12,959 nt of DNA from assembly GCA_005882415.1 (NCBI GenBank), contig VBAE01000110.1, positions 14,143 to 27,101 of the forward strand. The letters are read 5' to 3'. The notes beneath the pieces were generated by a model. It saw only the letters and a list, made by a program, of their open reading frames with translations, was not told where the DNA came from and searched no databases. Below, in pieces: positions 6,842-12,959 of this stretch (its first letter is position 1; the number at the start of each line of letters is the position of its first letter). The translations under genes and the position numbers were made by a program. This DNA comes from Alphaproteobacteria bacterium (GTDB lineage Bacteria; Pseudomonadota; Alphaproteobacteria; Sphingomonadales; Sphingomonadaceae).

Positions 6842-6921
6842 GGTTCCTGAAAAATCCCCCGCGCGTCCCTAATACGGCTGTGCCGAATAAACTAGGCTAA
6901 GTTTCTGCCCCGGCAAGCCTT
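6842..6921 (-). other. 80-base gap between the RiPP-type exporter and tolC
   Basis: The gap holds AGGCT...AGCCT arms (5 bp) enclosing TGCC-CC-GGCA, with AGTTTATT following on the minus strand. This could be a weak terminator for the exporter gene or merely local symmetry. Further on, TATTAG could serve as a -10 element for tolC, but I see no good -35. The gap contains no frame long enough for a precursor peptide. Whether transcription reads through it decides if the B2/exporter pair and the secretion cassette are one operon. Confidence 0.35.
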
Positions 6922-8631
6922 TCAGCTTGCTGACTGAGCCAGCCGTCCGTTCTCGAACGACACGATCCGGTCGCAAAAAGCGAGGCTGGAGTCGCGATGG
7001 GCGATCATCACCACCGTCGGCCGCTCCGGCAGCGCGCGGATCCGGTCGAGCAGCGCCTCCTCGCCGGCAATGTCGATCGCGTTGGTCGCCTCGTCGAGCA
7101 GTAGCAAGCGCGGCCGGCGGACCAGCGCCCGGGCAAGCGCGATCCGCTGCCGCTCGCCGCCCGAGAGCAATGTGCCGCGCTCGCCGACCACGGCCTCCAA
7201 CCCGGCTGGGAGGCGGCGAACGATCCCGTCCGCGCCGGCGAGGGTGAGCGCTTCCCACAAGGCCGCCTCGTCCGCTTCCGGCCGCGCCCAGAGCAAATTG
7301 CCCCTGATGCTGTCGTGAAACAGGAACGGGTCCTGCGAAACGTAGCTGATCGCACTCCGCCAGGCGGCGAGCAGCGGCCCCTCGAGCGGGGCGCCGCCGA
7401 CGGTCACCCTTCCCTGCTGAGGTGCGTAGAGGCCGACGAGCAGGTCCGCGAAAGTCGTCTTGCCCGCACCGGAAGGTCCGGTGAGGCCGAGGATGGTGCC
7501 CGGCTCGATGACGAGGTCGATGCCCGCCACGCCGGCATCGTCCTGGTGGCGGTAGGTGACCCCGCGAAATTCGATGGGGCCTTGCGGGACCGCCACCGAT
7601 CTCGGCGGAAGCACCTGGGAAGCCACCGAAAGCTCCGCCTGAAGCGCCTTCACCGAACCGTAAGCGGGGAGGCTGTGGAAGATGTGCTGCGCGCTCGCCT
7701 GGAGCTGGGCGGCGGGGCCGTTCATCCGGGCCAGCACGAACAGGAAGGCGATGAGGGCCGACGGCGCCGCTCCGATCAAGCCGACTCCGATTAGGATGAC
7801 CAGCCCGGCGATCGCCGCGGCGAGGGCGGTGAGCGTAAGCTGGGTCCCGGTCCGCTGACGGATGAACGCCACCCGCCGCGATGCCGCCCGCTCCTGGCTG
7901 TGGCGAAATTCGGCGAGGAAGCCGCCCTGCAGATTCTGGCTGAGCGCGAGCTTCAGCCCGCCGAGGAATTGGGCGGTGCCGGTGATCAGCCCGAGATTGG
8001 TCTCGTTGAGCCCGCTTCCGAGCTCCGCCGAGCGGCGCAGCACCGGCCGAAGTGCGAGCGCCCCCGCCCCCAGCAGCACCCCGACGAACAGGGCCAGCAG
8101 CGGCGACAGCAGGAAGATCAGCAGCCACTGCCCGGCGAGCAGAGCCGCCGACACGGACGACTGGAGGAGGAGATAAGCGGCATTGCCGATCCCCTGCACA
8201 TCCTCGCCGAGGACATGGGTGATCCGCCCATGGCTGAGCCGGGCGACCGCGTCCCAGCGGCTCTGCGCGAGCAGTTCGACGATCCGAAGCCGCTGCGCCT
8301 CGACGAACCCGGTCTGGAGCTCCGCCATCGCCACGTCGCGGCGCAGGATGACGAAGGCGCGAAAGGCGATCAATGCCGCGAACAGGCCGAGCAGGAAGAG
8401 GAGCTGAGTCGTCCGCGACCCCGCGGGCGCGAGGCTGAGCAGCGCCCGCGTTGCGCCGTCGAGCCAGCCATTGCCGGTGCCGGAGCCGAGCAGCACCCCG
8501 AGCAAAGGCAGGAGCAGCAGGATTCCCACGCCGTCCAGCACCGCCCCGAGCAGCAAATAAAGGCCGAGCAGAAGCCCGCGCGGCCCGGTGTAGCGCGCGA
8601 AATCGCGCACGAAGCCGCCAAGCATCCCCAT
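6922..8631 (-). CDS. ABC exporter of lasso-peptide/RiPP type
   Basis: The 569-residue protein fuses a membrane domain and an ATPase domain. Hydrophobic helices lie at about 17-48, 75-97, 152-180, 180-195, 265-287 and 288-303. The C-terminal ATPase carries Walker A GPSGAGKTT (385-393), signature LSGGE (489-493), Walker B LLLLDE (509-514) followed by the D-loop ATNAID, and switch His545 (IAHR). Its ATG overlaps the stop of the B2 gene by one base (TGATG), so the two are translationally coupled. In lasso-peptide loci such half-size exporters (D proteins) pump out the mature peptide and confer self-immunity; the context makes the same role likely here. There is no N-terminal C39 peptidase domain. 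It could also be a general lipid or drug exporter of the MsbA type, but its pairing with B2 argues otherwise. Confidence 0.88.
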   Translation of the reverse strand: MGMLGGFVRDFARYTGPRGLLLGLYLLLGAVLDGVGILLLLPLLGVLLGSGTGNGWLDGATRALLSLAPAGSRTTQLLFLLGLFAALIAFRAFVILRRDVAMAELQTGFVEAQRLRIVELLAQSRWDAVARLSHGRITHVLGEDVQGIGNAAYLLLQSSVSAALLAGQWLLIFLLSPLLALFVGVLLGAGALALRPVLRRSAELGSGLNETNLGLITGTAQFLGGLKLALSQNLQGGFLAEFRHSQERAASRRVAFIRQRTGTQLTLTALAAAIAGLVILIGVGLIGAAPSALIAFLFVLARMNGPAAQLQASAQHIFHSLPAYGSVKALQAELSVASQVLPPRSVAVPQGPIEFRGVTYRHQDDAGVAGIDLVIEPGTILGLTGPSGAGKTTFADLLVGLYAPQQGRVTVGGAPLEGPLLAAWRSAISYVSQDPFLFHDSIRGNLLWARPEADEAALWEALTLAGADGIVRRLPAGLEAVVGERGTLLSGGERQRIALARALVRRPRLLLLDEATNAIDIAGEEALLDRIRALPERPTVVMIAHRDSSLAFCDRIVSFENGRLAQSAS

Positions 8632-9074
8632 CAGCCTTGGCCCGGATAGGTGGCGAGGCAGGCATGGCCTTCCGCCTCCTCCCCCCCGATCAATATCTCG
8701 CCGTCGAGGCTGACCCAGACATGGGCGCTGAGCCCCTTCCCGCTCCCCTGCCCCACGCCGTAGTGAAGCACCGTCGGCACCCCCCGCCGCCGCAGCATCC
8801 AGTGGAGCGCAAGCCCGCGCTGGAAGCAGACCGAACGCCAGGGGAGGAACGGCGCGCTCGCCCGCACCGCCCAGGCCGCGCTCTCGACGAAGGCGGCGGG
8901 CGCACGAGGCCCCTGGCGGCCCTGGAAGCGGCTGAGGCGGGCGGCGAGCGTCCTGAACGGAAGCAGCCGGATCGCCGCCGACGCCGCCCCGATCGCCGCG
9001 ATCGCCTCGGCGAGGAGGAGCCGCTCGCGCCAGCTGGTGCGGCCGAGGCGGCGGAAGAAGGTGGCGGTGCGCAT
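8631..9074 (-). CDS. Lasso peptide biosynthesis B2-like protein (transglutaminase-like cysteine peptidase)
   Basis: The start chosen is ATG 9074, giving 147 residues, the usual B2 size; an in-frame ATG at 9110 would add 12 residues. The N-terminal half has the helical pattern of B2 proteins (RTSWRERLLLAEAI, IRLLPFRTLAARL). The C-terminal half carries the Transglut_core3 motifs: PWRSVCFQRGLALHWMLRRRG (78-98) with candidate catalytic Cys83, then VLHYGVGQG (102-110), LSAHVWVSLDGE (115-126) with His118 and Asp124. The Cys-His-Asp triad is therefore intact. B2 enzymes remove the leader of a RiPP precursor, normally with the help of a PqqD-like B1 protein that binds the leader. No B1 domain is fused here and no B1 gene is visible. 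The gene is coupled to the exporter downstream and divergent from the nucleotidyltransferase. The call rests on motif recognition; the substrate is unknown. Confidence 0.85.
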   Translation of the reverse strand: MRTATFFRRLGRTSWRERLLLAEAIAAIGAASAAIRLLPFRTLAARLSRFQGRQGPRAPAAFVESAAWAVRASAPFLPWRSVCFQRGLALHWMLRRRGVPTVLHYGVGQGSGKGLSAHVWVSLDGEILIGGEEAEGHACLATYPGQG

Positions 9075-9115
9075 CGGCGGCGACCCTAGCGATTGAAGGG
9101 CAAGGCGCATAGAGA

Positions 9116-10327
9116 ATGGCCGCTCGAGGAGGCATGGTGGCGAAAGACGATTTTCCGCAAGAATTCAGGCTGGTCGCGGCGTGCTGCCGCTGGCCGCGCT
9201 CGGACTCGCGCGTCGCCGCCGTCCGCGCCGCCGCCGCCGCGCCGCTCGACTGGGCGAAGGTCCTCCAGGTCGCCCGCCGCCACCGGGTCGAAGGCCTCGT
9301 CCATGACGGCCTCAAATCCGCCCACGTGGACGTGCCCGCCGAAGCGGCGGCCGATCTCTCCGCCGAAGCCTCCCGAATCGCGCTCCAGAACCTCCTCTTC
9401 GCTGCCGAATGCGGCCGCCTCGCGCGCGCCCTCGAAGCCGCCCAAATCCCCCACCTCGTCCTCAAGGGCCTGACCCTCAACGCCCTCGCCTACGGCACGC
9501 TCGCGCTCAAGAAAGCTTGGGACATCGACATCGTCATCCCTCCAGCCGCCGTCGCCCGCGCCTGCGCTGTCCTCGCCCAGGCCGGCTATGAGCGCACCCT
9601 CCCCGGCCCCGAGATCGGCCCCGACCAGTTCCAGGCATGGCTCGCCGCGTCGAAGGACATGATCTGGACCCATCCGGCCAAGAACATCCCGGTCGAGCTC
9701 CACCGCGATCTCGTCGACAGCCCCCGCATGCTCCCCGGCATCTCCGCCGAGACGCCGCCGCAGATGGTCGAGATTGCGCCCGGCATCACCCTCCCCACGC
9801 TGCCGATCGAGCCGCTTTTCGCATATTTATGCATCCACGGCGCCACCCATGCATGGTCGCGGCTGAAATGGATCGGCGACGTCGCCGCCCTCCTCGCCGT
9901 CCGCTCCGAGGGCGAGATCGAGCGCCTCTACCGCGCCTCCGTGGCGCTGGGCGCCCGCCGAGCCGCGGGCCAGGCCCTGCTCCTCGCCGAACGCCTGTTC
10001 ACCCTCCCCCTTCCGCCTCCCCTCAAGGCCGAGCTGGAGCGCGACCGCAAGGTCCGCTGGCTCGCCGCCCTCGCAATGGGCACCCTGCTCAAGGGCGAGG
10101 GCGCGAAGGAAGCCGACCTGAGCCTGCTCGGCACCGTGCCGATGCACCTCTCGCAGCTCCTCCTCGTCCCCGGCTGGCGCTACAAGGGCGCGGAGATGAT
10201 CCGCAAATCGTCGAGCCCGATGGACCGCGTCGAATTCCCACTGCCGAGGCGTGCCCACTTCCTCTACCCGCTGCTCGTCCTGCCGCTCTGGCTCTGGCGC
10301 CGCGCGAGGATCAGCCGAGTACGCTGA
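9116..10327 (+). CDS. Nucleotidyltransferase family protein (NTP_transf_5 type)
   Basis: There are 403 residues from ATG 9116. In-frame alternatives are ATG 9134 and GTG 9137; a strong GAGGAGG at 9126-9132 is one base from the former and four from the latter, so the true start may be 9137. The conserved region begins at EFRLVAACCRWP. The family motif is HLVLKGLTLNALAYG (113-127) followed by KKAWDIDIVI (132-141), where Asp136 and Asp138 are the probable metal ligands, and later VELHRDLVD (193-201). Proteins of this type (PF14907-like) often sit in lasso-peptide loci beside B2 and an exporter and are thought to modify the peptide or an intermediate; the exact reaction is not established. It starts 41 bases from the divergent B2 gene, which supports a shared pathway. 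The 3' end overlaps the convergent reductase gene by 17 bases. Confidence 0.85.
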   Translation: MAARGGMVAKDDFPQEFRLVAACCRWPRSDSRVAAVRAAAAAPLDWAKVLQVARRHRVEGLVHDGLKSAHVDVPAEAAADLSAEASRIALQNLLFAAECGRLARALEAAQIPHLVLKGLTLNALAYGTLALKKAWDIDIVIPPAAVARACAVLAQAGYERTLPGPEIGPDQFQAWLAASKDMIWTHPAKNIPVELHRDLVDSPRMLPGISAETPPQMVEIAPGITLPTLPIEPLFAYLCIHGATHAWSRLKWIGDVAALLAVRSEGEIERLYRASVALGARRAAGQALLLAERLFTLPLPPPLKAELERDRKVRWLAALAMGTLLKGEGAKEADLSLLGTVPMHLSQLLLVPGWRYKGAEMIRKSSSPMDRVEFPLPRRAHFLYPLLVLPLWLWRRARISRVR

Positions 10328-11252
10328 GGATCCGCTCTGCTTCCGCGAACAGCGCCGGGTCGACCTTCGCGCCGGACGCCGCGGCATTCTCCTCCACCTG
10401 CTCGGGCCGCGAGGCGCCGATGATCGCGGACGCGACATTGGGCTCGCGAAGCACCCAGGCGAGAGCGAACTGGCCCATCGACAGCCCCGCCTCCGCGGCC
10501 AGAGGCTTCAGCCGCTGCACCGCCGCAAGCACATCGTCCCGCATCAGCCGCGAGATGAAGCCGCCCATCTCCTCGCTGGTCGCCCGAGTCCCCTTGGCCG
10601 GCGCCTGCCCGGGCAGATACTTCCCCGTCAGCACTCCCTGCCCCAGCGGCGACCAAACGATCTGCGAAATCCCGTTCGCGGCGGAGAGCGGAATAACCTC
10701 CGCCTCCGGCGCGCGCCACAGAAGGGAATATTGCGGCTGCGACGAAACGAACTTCTCCACCCCCGCCATCTCGATCGCCGCCCGGATCTTGTCGGCCGGC
10801 CATTCCGAGAAGCCGAGAAACCGCACCTTCCCCGAGCGGACGGCGTCGCTGAGCGCCCGCATCGTCTCCTCGAGCGGCGTCTCGTCATCGTAACGGTGGC
10901 ACTGGTAGAGATCGATGACGTCGGTCCGGAGCCGCTTCAGCGACGCGTCGAGCTGCTTTTCCACCTGTGCGCGCGACAGGCCCCGGTCCTCCGCCGTCAT
11001 CGGGAAATAGAGCTTGGTGGCGAGCACATAGCTGTCCCGCCCCCGTCCCTGAAGCGCCTCGCCGAGAAAACTCTCCGCCGCACCTCGGCCATATATATTG
11101 GCAGTGTCGACGAAATTGATCCCAACATCGAACGCCCGATCAAGGCACGCCCGCGCCTTGTCCGCTTCCACGCCCACCCCGTAAGTGAGCCAGGAGCCCA
11201 ACGATATTTCAGAGACTTGGAGGTCGCTCGAGCCGAGCTGGCGGTATTGCAT
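10311..11252 (-). CDS. Aldo/keto reductase
   Basis: The 313-residue protein begins MQYRQLGSSDLQVSEISLG, the standard opening of the family; AGGGAG lies seven bases before the ATG. The catalytic tetrad is complete: Asp49 and Tyr54 in VDTANIYG, Lys80 in ATKLYF, His119 in YQCHRYD. WSPLGQGVLTGKYLPG and, near the end, ASAIIGASRPEQVEEN form the NADPH-binding side. The enzyme should reduce carbonyls with NADPH in the cytoplasm; sequence style is closest to the voltage-gated K-channel beta-subunit-like group. The substrate cannot be told. It is divergent from the cytochrome gene (113 bases between starts) and its last 17 bases overlap the end of the nucleotidyltransferase gene on the other strand. 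I see no functional tie to the peptide genes. Confidence 0.93.
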   Translation of the reverse strand: MQYRQLGSSDLQVSEISLGSWLTYGVGVEADKARACLDRAFDVGINFVDTANIYGRGAAESFLGEALQGRGRDSYVLATKLYFPMTAEDRGLSRAQVEKQLDASLKRLRTDVIDLYQCHRYDDETPLEETMRALSDAVRSGKVRFLGFSEWPADKIRAAIEMAGVEKFVSSQPQYSLLWRAPEAEVIPLSAANGISQIVWSPLGQGVLTGKYLPGQAPAKGTRATSEEMGGFISRLMRDDVLAAVQRLKPLAAEAGLSMGQFALAWVLREPNVASAIIGASRPEQVEENAAASGAKVDPALFAEAERILSVLG

Positions 11253-11365
11253 CGGAGGACTCCCTGACGGCGGTGGGACGAGGCCCACCCCTTCGCGCGC
11301 GGCGGGCGGGCTTGCAATCCGCAAAAAAGGAGAGAGGGATGGCCCGAGGCAGGAGGGGCGGCAGG

Positions 11366-11773
11366 ATGAAGAGCTTTTGTTTGTTGGCCGCAGCGGCTTT
11401 GCTCGCCTCGTGCGGCGGCTCCGGGTCCAGCTCCTCCGACAGCGGAAGCAGCGCCAGTCTCGCCTCGAACGGCCCCAAGCCCCCGTCCCAATTCGGCCTC
11501 TGCATGTCCTGCCATTCCTCGGAGAAGGGCGCCCCGAACCGGATTGGCCCCAACCTCGCCGGCGTGATCGGCCGCAAGGCCGGCACCGCGCCCGGCTTCG
11601 CTTATTCCGACGCGATGAAGGGGAGCGGGATCGTCTGGAATGAGGACCAGATCGCCCGTTTCATCGTCAACCCGAGCGCGATGGTGCCGGGCACGAAGAT
11701 GATGATCCACGGCCCCAGGGACCCGGCGGCGCAGAAGGCGATCACGTCTTACCTCGCCCAGATCAGCCAGTAA
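11366..11773 (+). CDS. c-type cytochrome, lipoprotein
   Basis: The ATG at 11366 follows AGGAGGGG (11351-11358) with a 7-base spacer and gives 135 residues; the frame extends further left without support. The N-terminus is a lipoprotein signal with lipobox LLASC (Cys16), followed by a serine/glycine linker, so it is probably tethered to a membrane on the periplasmic side. A single haem is bound through CMSCH (46-50). The distal ligand is Met112 or Met113 in PGTKMMIHG, the usual class I cytochrome c pattern. GPNLAGVIGRKAG (61-73) and FAYSDAMK are further family features. It is a small electron carrier of unknown partner. The oxidoreductase gene follows after 13 bases, so the two are likely co-transcribed although a cytoplasmic reductase and a periplasmic cytochrome need not work together. 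Confidence 0.92.
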   Translation: MKSFCLLAAAALLASCGGSGSSSSDSGSSASLASNGPKPPSQFGLCMSCHSSEKGAPNRIGPNLAGVIGRKAGTAPGFAYSDAMKGSGIVWNEDQIARFIVNPSAMVPGTKMMIHGPRDPAAQKAITSYLAQISQ

Positions 11774-11786
11774 GGAGCATTCCAAG

Positions 11787-12788
11787 ATGACGAGCTCGAC
11801 CGAAATCCGCCTGAAGAGCCGCCCGCGCGGAATGCCCGCCCCGGGCGATTTCGAGGTCGCCCGCGTCGACGTACCCGATCCCGGCCCGGGCGAGGTCCAG
11901 GTCCGCAACGACTGGATGTCGGTCGACCCCTATATGCGCGGCCGGATGAACGACGCGCGCAGCTACGCCGCGCCCTTCCAATTGGGCGAGGTCATGCAGG
12001 GCGGCGCCGTCGGCACGGTCACCGCCTCCAACGCGGAAGGGTTCGCGGAGGGCGACATCGTCCTCTCCTTCAACGGCTGGCGCGAGGCCTTCACCGCCCC
12101 CGCCCAGACACTGCGCAAGCTCGACCTCCACGGCCTCCCGCCCCAGGCCTTCCTCGGCGTCGCCGGAATGCCTGGCCTCACCGCCTATACCGGCCTGCTC
12201 CGGATCGCAAAGCTCAAGGACGGCGACATCGTCTTCGTCTCGGGCGCGGCCGGAGCGGTCGGCTCGCTGGTCTGCCAGATCGCCAAGGCCAAGGGCCACA
12301 CCGTCATCGGCTCCGCCGGCGGCCCCGACAAGATCGACTTCCTCCGCGACATCGGCGTCGATCGCCCGATCGACTACAAGGCCGAAAGCGACCTCACCAA
12401 GGCCCTGCTGCGCGAGGCGCCGGAGGGTATCGACGTTTATTTCGACAATGTCGGCGGCGATCATCTCGAAGCGGCCTTGACCGCCGCCCGCCCCTTCGGC
12501 CGTTTCGCTTTGTGCGGGATGATCTCCGCCTACAACTCGACCGAAATGCCCGCCGGCCCGCGCAACCTCATCACCGTAGTGGGCAAGAACCTCAGGCTGG
12601 AAGGCTTCATCGTCTCCTTCCACCAGGACCTCGAACCCCAATTCCACGCCGACCTCGCCCGCTGGGTCTCGGAGGGCAAGATCAAGTGGCGCGAGACGGT
12701 CAAGGAAGGGATCGAGCAAGCTCCCGAAGCCTTCCTCGGCCTCTTCTCCGGCGGCAATATCGGCAAGATGCTGGTGAAGCTAAGTTAG
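11787..12788 (+). CDS. NADP-dependent oxidoreductase (MDR family, CurA-like)
   Basis: The 333-residue protein is a zinc-free medium-chain reductase. The N-terminal catalytic half contains EIRLKSRPRGMP (6-17) and SVDPYMRGRMND (45-56), characteristic of the CurA / prostaglandin-reductase / leukotriene B4 dehydrogenase group. The nucleotide-binding half carries VSGAAGAVGSLVCQIAKAKG (151-170) in place of the canonical GxGxxG. The late FDNVGGDHLEAAL and CGMISAYN motifs are also typical. It should reduce the C=C bond of alpha,beta-unsaturated carbonyls with NADPH in the cytoplasm, often a detoxification role. AAGGAG about nine bases before the ATG serves as ribosome-binding site. It is the second gene after the cytochrome, and its product is complete. 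Confidence 0.92.
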   Translation: MTSSTEIRLKSRPRGMPAPGDFEVARVDVPDPGPGEVQVRNDWMSVDPYMRGRMNDARSYAAPFQLGEVMQGGAVGTVTASNAEGFAEGDIVLSFNGWREAFTAPAQTLRKLDLHGLPPQAFLGVAGMPGLTAYTGLLRIAKLKDGDIVFVSGAAGAVGSLVCQIAKAKGHTVIGSAGGPDKIDFLRDIGVDRPIDYKAESDLTKALLREAPEGIDVYFDNVGGDHLEAALTAARPFGRFALCGMISAYNSTEMPAGPRNLITVVGKNLRLEGFIVSFHQDLEPQFHADLARWVSEGKIKWRETVKEGIEQAPEAFLGLFSGGNIGKMLVKLS

Positions 12789-12789
12789 T

Positions 12790-12833
12790 CCTCCCTGTCG
12801 CGAAGCGATGGGGAGGGGGACCGCCGGAGGCGG
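12790..12833. repeat. Nested palindromic intergenic repeat
   Basis: This is a highly symmetric element: CCTCCC-tg-TCGC-gaa-GCGA-tg-GGGAGG (12790-12816) forms two stacked stems with matched internal bulges. A second perfect hairpin, CCGCC-GGA-GGCGG (12821-12833), follows. It starts two bases after the oxidoreductase stop, so it may also act as transcript end or mRNA stabiliser. I recall similar sequences scattered between genes in sphingomonad genomes, but only this copy is in the window. Confidence 0.65.
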
Positions 12834-12959
12834 TGGAGCATCTGTGTTGATGGTCAAGGGCGTTCGAGGGTCCAGGTCCGGTTTTGGCTGACCAGGGTGT
12901 TGGCGAGGACGATGAGCTTTCGGGCGACGGCGACGAGTGCTGCCTTGGCGGGTTTTCCT
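12834..12959 (-). mobile_element. Right-hand end of an IS110-family insertion sequence (partial)
   Basis: The 3' end of the transposase reading frame lies 20 bases from the palindromic repeat that follows the oxidoreductase gene. IS110-group elements have a short non-coding segment after the stop, so the element boundary should lie between about 12834 and 12853. No inverted repeat marks it, as expected for the family, and the exact edge cannot be placed from this sequence. Confidence 0.5.
12854..12959 (-). CDS. IS110-family transposase, C-terminal end (partial)
   Basis: Only the last 34 codons and the TGA stop are inside the window; the gene continues beyond base 12959. The visible residues, GKPAKAALVAVARKLIVLAN followed by TLVSQNRTWTLERP, match the C-terminal helix of IS110-family transposases, where a GKPxKxAxxAxxRKLL-type segment precedes the stop. 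IS110 elements use an RNA-guided (bridge RNA) DEDD/serine recombinase and lack classic terminal inverted repeats. The bridge RNA of the IS110 group is normally encoded before the transposase, which here would be outside the window. The catalytic regions are not visible, so intactness cannot be judged. Confidence 0.75.
   Translation of the reverse strand, partial: GKPAKAALVAVARKLIVLANTLVSQNRTWTLERP

Noticed and set aside
6842..6921. Precursor peptide gene between exporter and tolC
   Set aside because: Eighty bases with stops in the frames I checked; too short for a leader plus core.
9075..9133. Lasso precursor peptide in the divergent B2/nucleotidyltransferase gap
   Set aside because: The gap is only about 40-60 bases and holds no open frame with a leader and core.
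8632..9480. N-terminal extension of the RiPP exporter frame
   Set aside because: It overlaps the B2 gene in another frame. The exporter's family-like sequence begins at the ATG at 8631, which overlaps the B2 stop.
9586..10438. Minus-strand open frames antisense to the nucleotidyltransferase
   Set aside because: No domain pattern; the plus-strand frame has the NTP_transf_5 motif over the same region.

Overview
This is a 13-kb stretch of chromosome-like, GC-rich DNA, probably from an alphaproteobacterium of the sphingomonad type. That assignment is an inference. It rests on alanine/arginine-rich coding, GC-rich third positions, a lasso-type B2 peptidase with its exporter and nucleotidyltransferase, and a nested-palindrome intergenic repeat of a kind I associate with sphingomonads. 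No rRNA, tRNA, CRISPR array or complete insertion sequence is visible.

Layout. (1) 1-1816: a lower-GC segment carrying two plus-strand genes, a two-helix membrane protein with a GAF-like domain and an 85-residue hypothetical protein, followed by about 240 bases with no gene. (2) 1820-6841, minus strand: a type I secretion cassette transcribed right to left as TolC-family outer-membrane protein, permease/ATPase, HlyD-family adaptor and then a Tat-signal DUF6916-like protein, closed by a probable rho-independent terminator at 1817-1837. (3) 6922-9074, minus strand: a lasso-peptide B2-like cysteine peptidase and an ABC exporter, translationally coupled. They lie 80 bases upstream of tolC in the same direction, so all six genes could form one unit. 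(4) 9116-10327, plus strand: an NTP_transf_5-type nucleotidyltransferase, divergent from the B2 gene. (5) 10311-12788: housekeeping-like redox genes, namely an aldo/keto reductase (minus), then a lipoprotein c-type cytochrome and a CurA-like NADP-dependent oxidoreductase (plus, 13 bases apart). (6) 12790-12959: a nested palindromic repeat beside the 3' end of an IS110-family transposase that runs off the window.

How it fits together. The most interesting part is the B2 / ABC exporter / nucleotidyltransferase trio. These proteins normally belong to lasso-peptide (RiPP) clusters, but no cyclase (asparagine-synthetase-like C protein), no B1/PqqD leader-binding protein and no precursor is visible here. 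The trio is instead fused by position to a complete type I secretion route (inner-membrane ATPase, adaptor, outer-membrane channel) ending in a Tat-exported small protein. Whether this is a cut-down lasso locus, one half of a split cluster, or a different peptide processing and export system cannot be settled from this window. Secondary points of interest are a HlyD adaptor that seems to lack part of its periplasmic helix, a TTG start for the secretion ATPase, a perfect 7-3-7 palindrome in front of the DUF6916 gene, and an IS110 end lying against a palindromic repeat.
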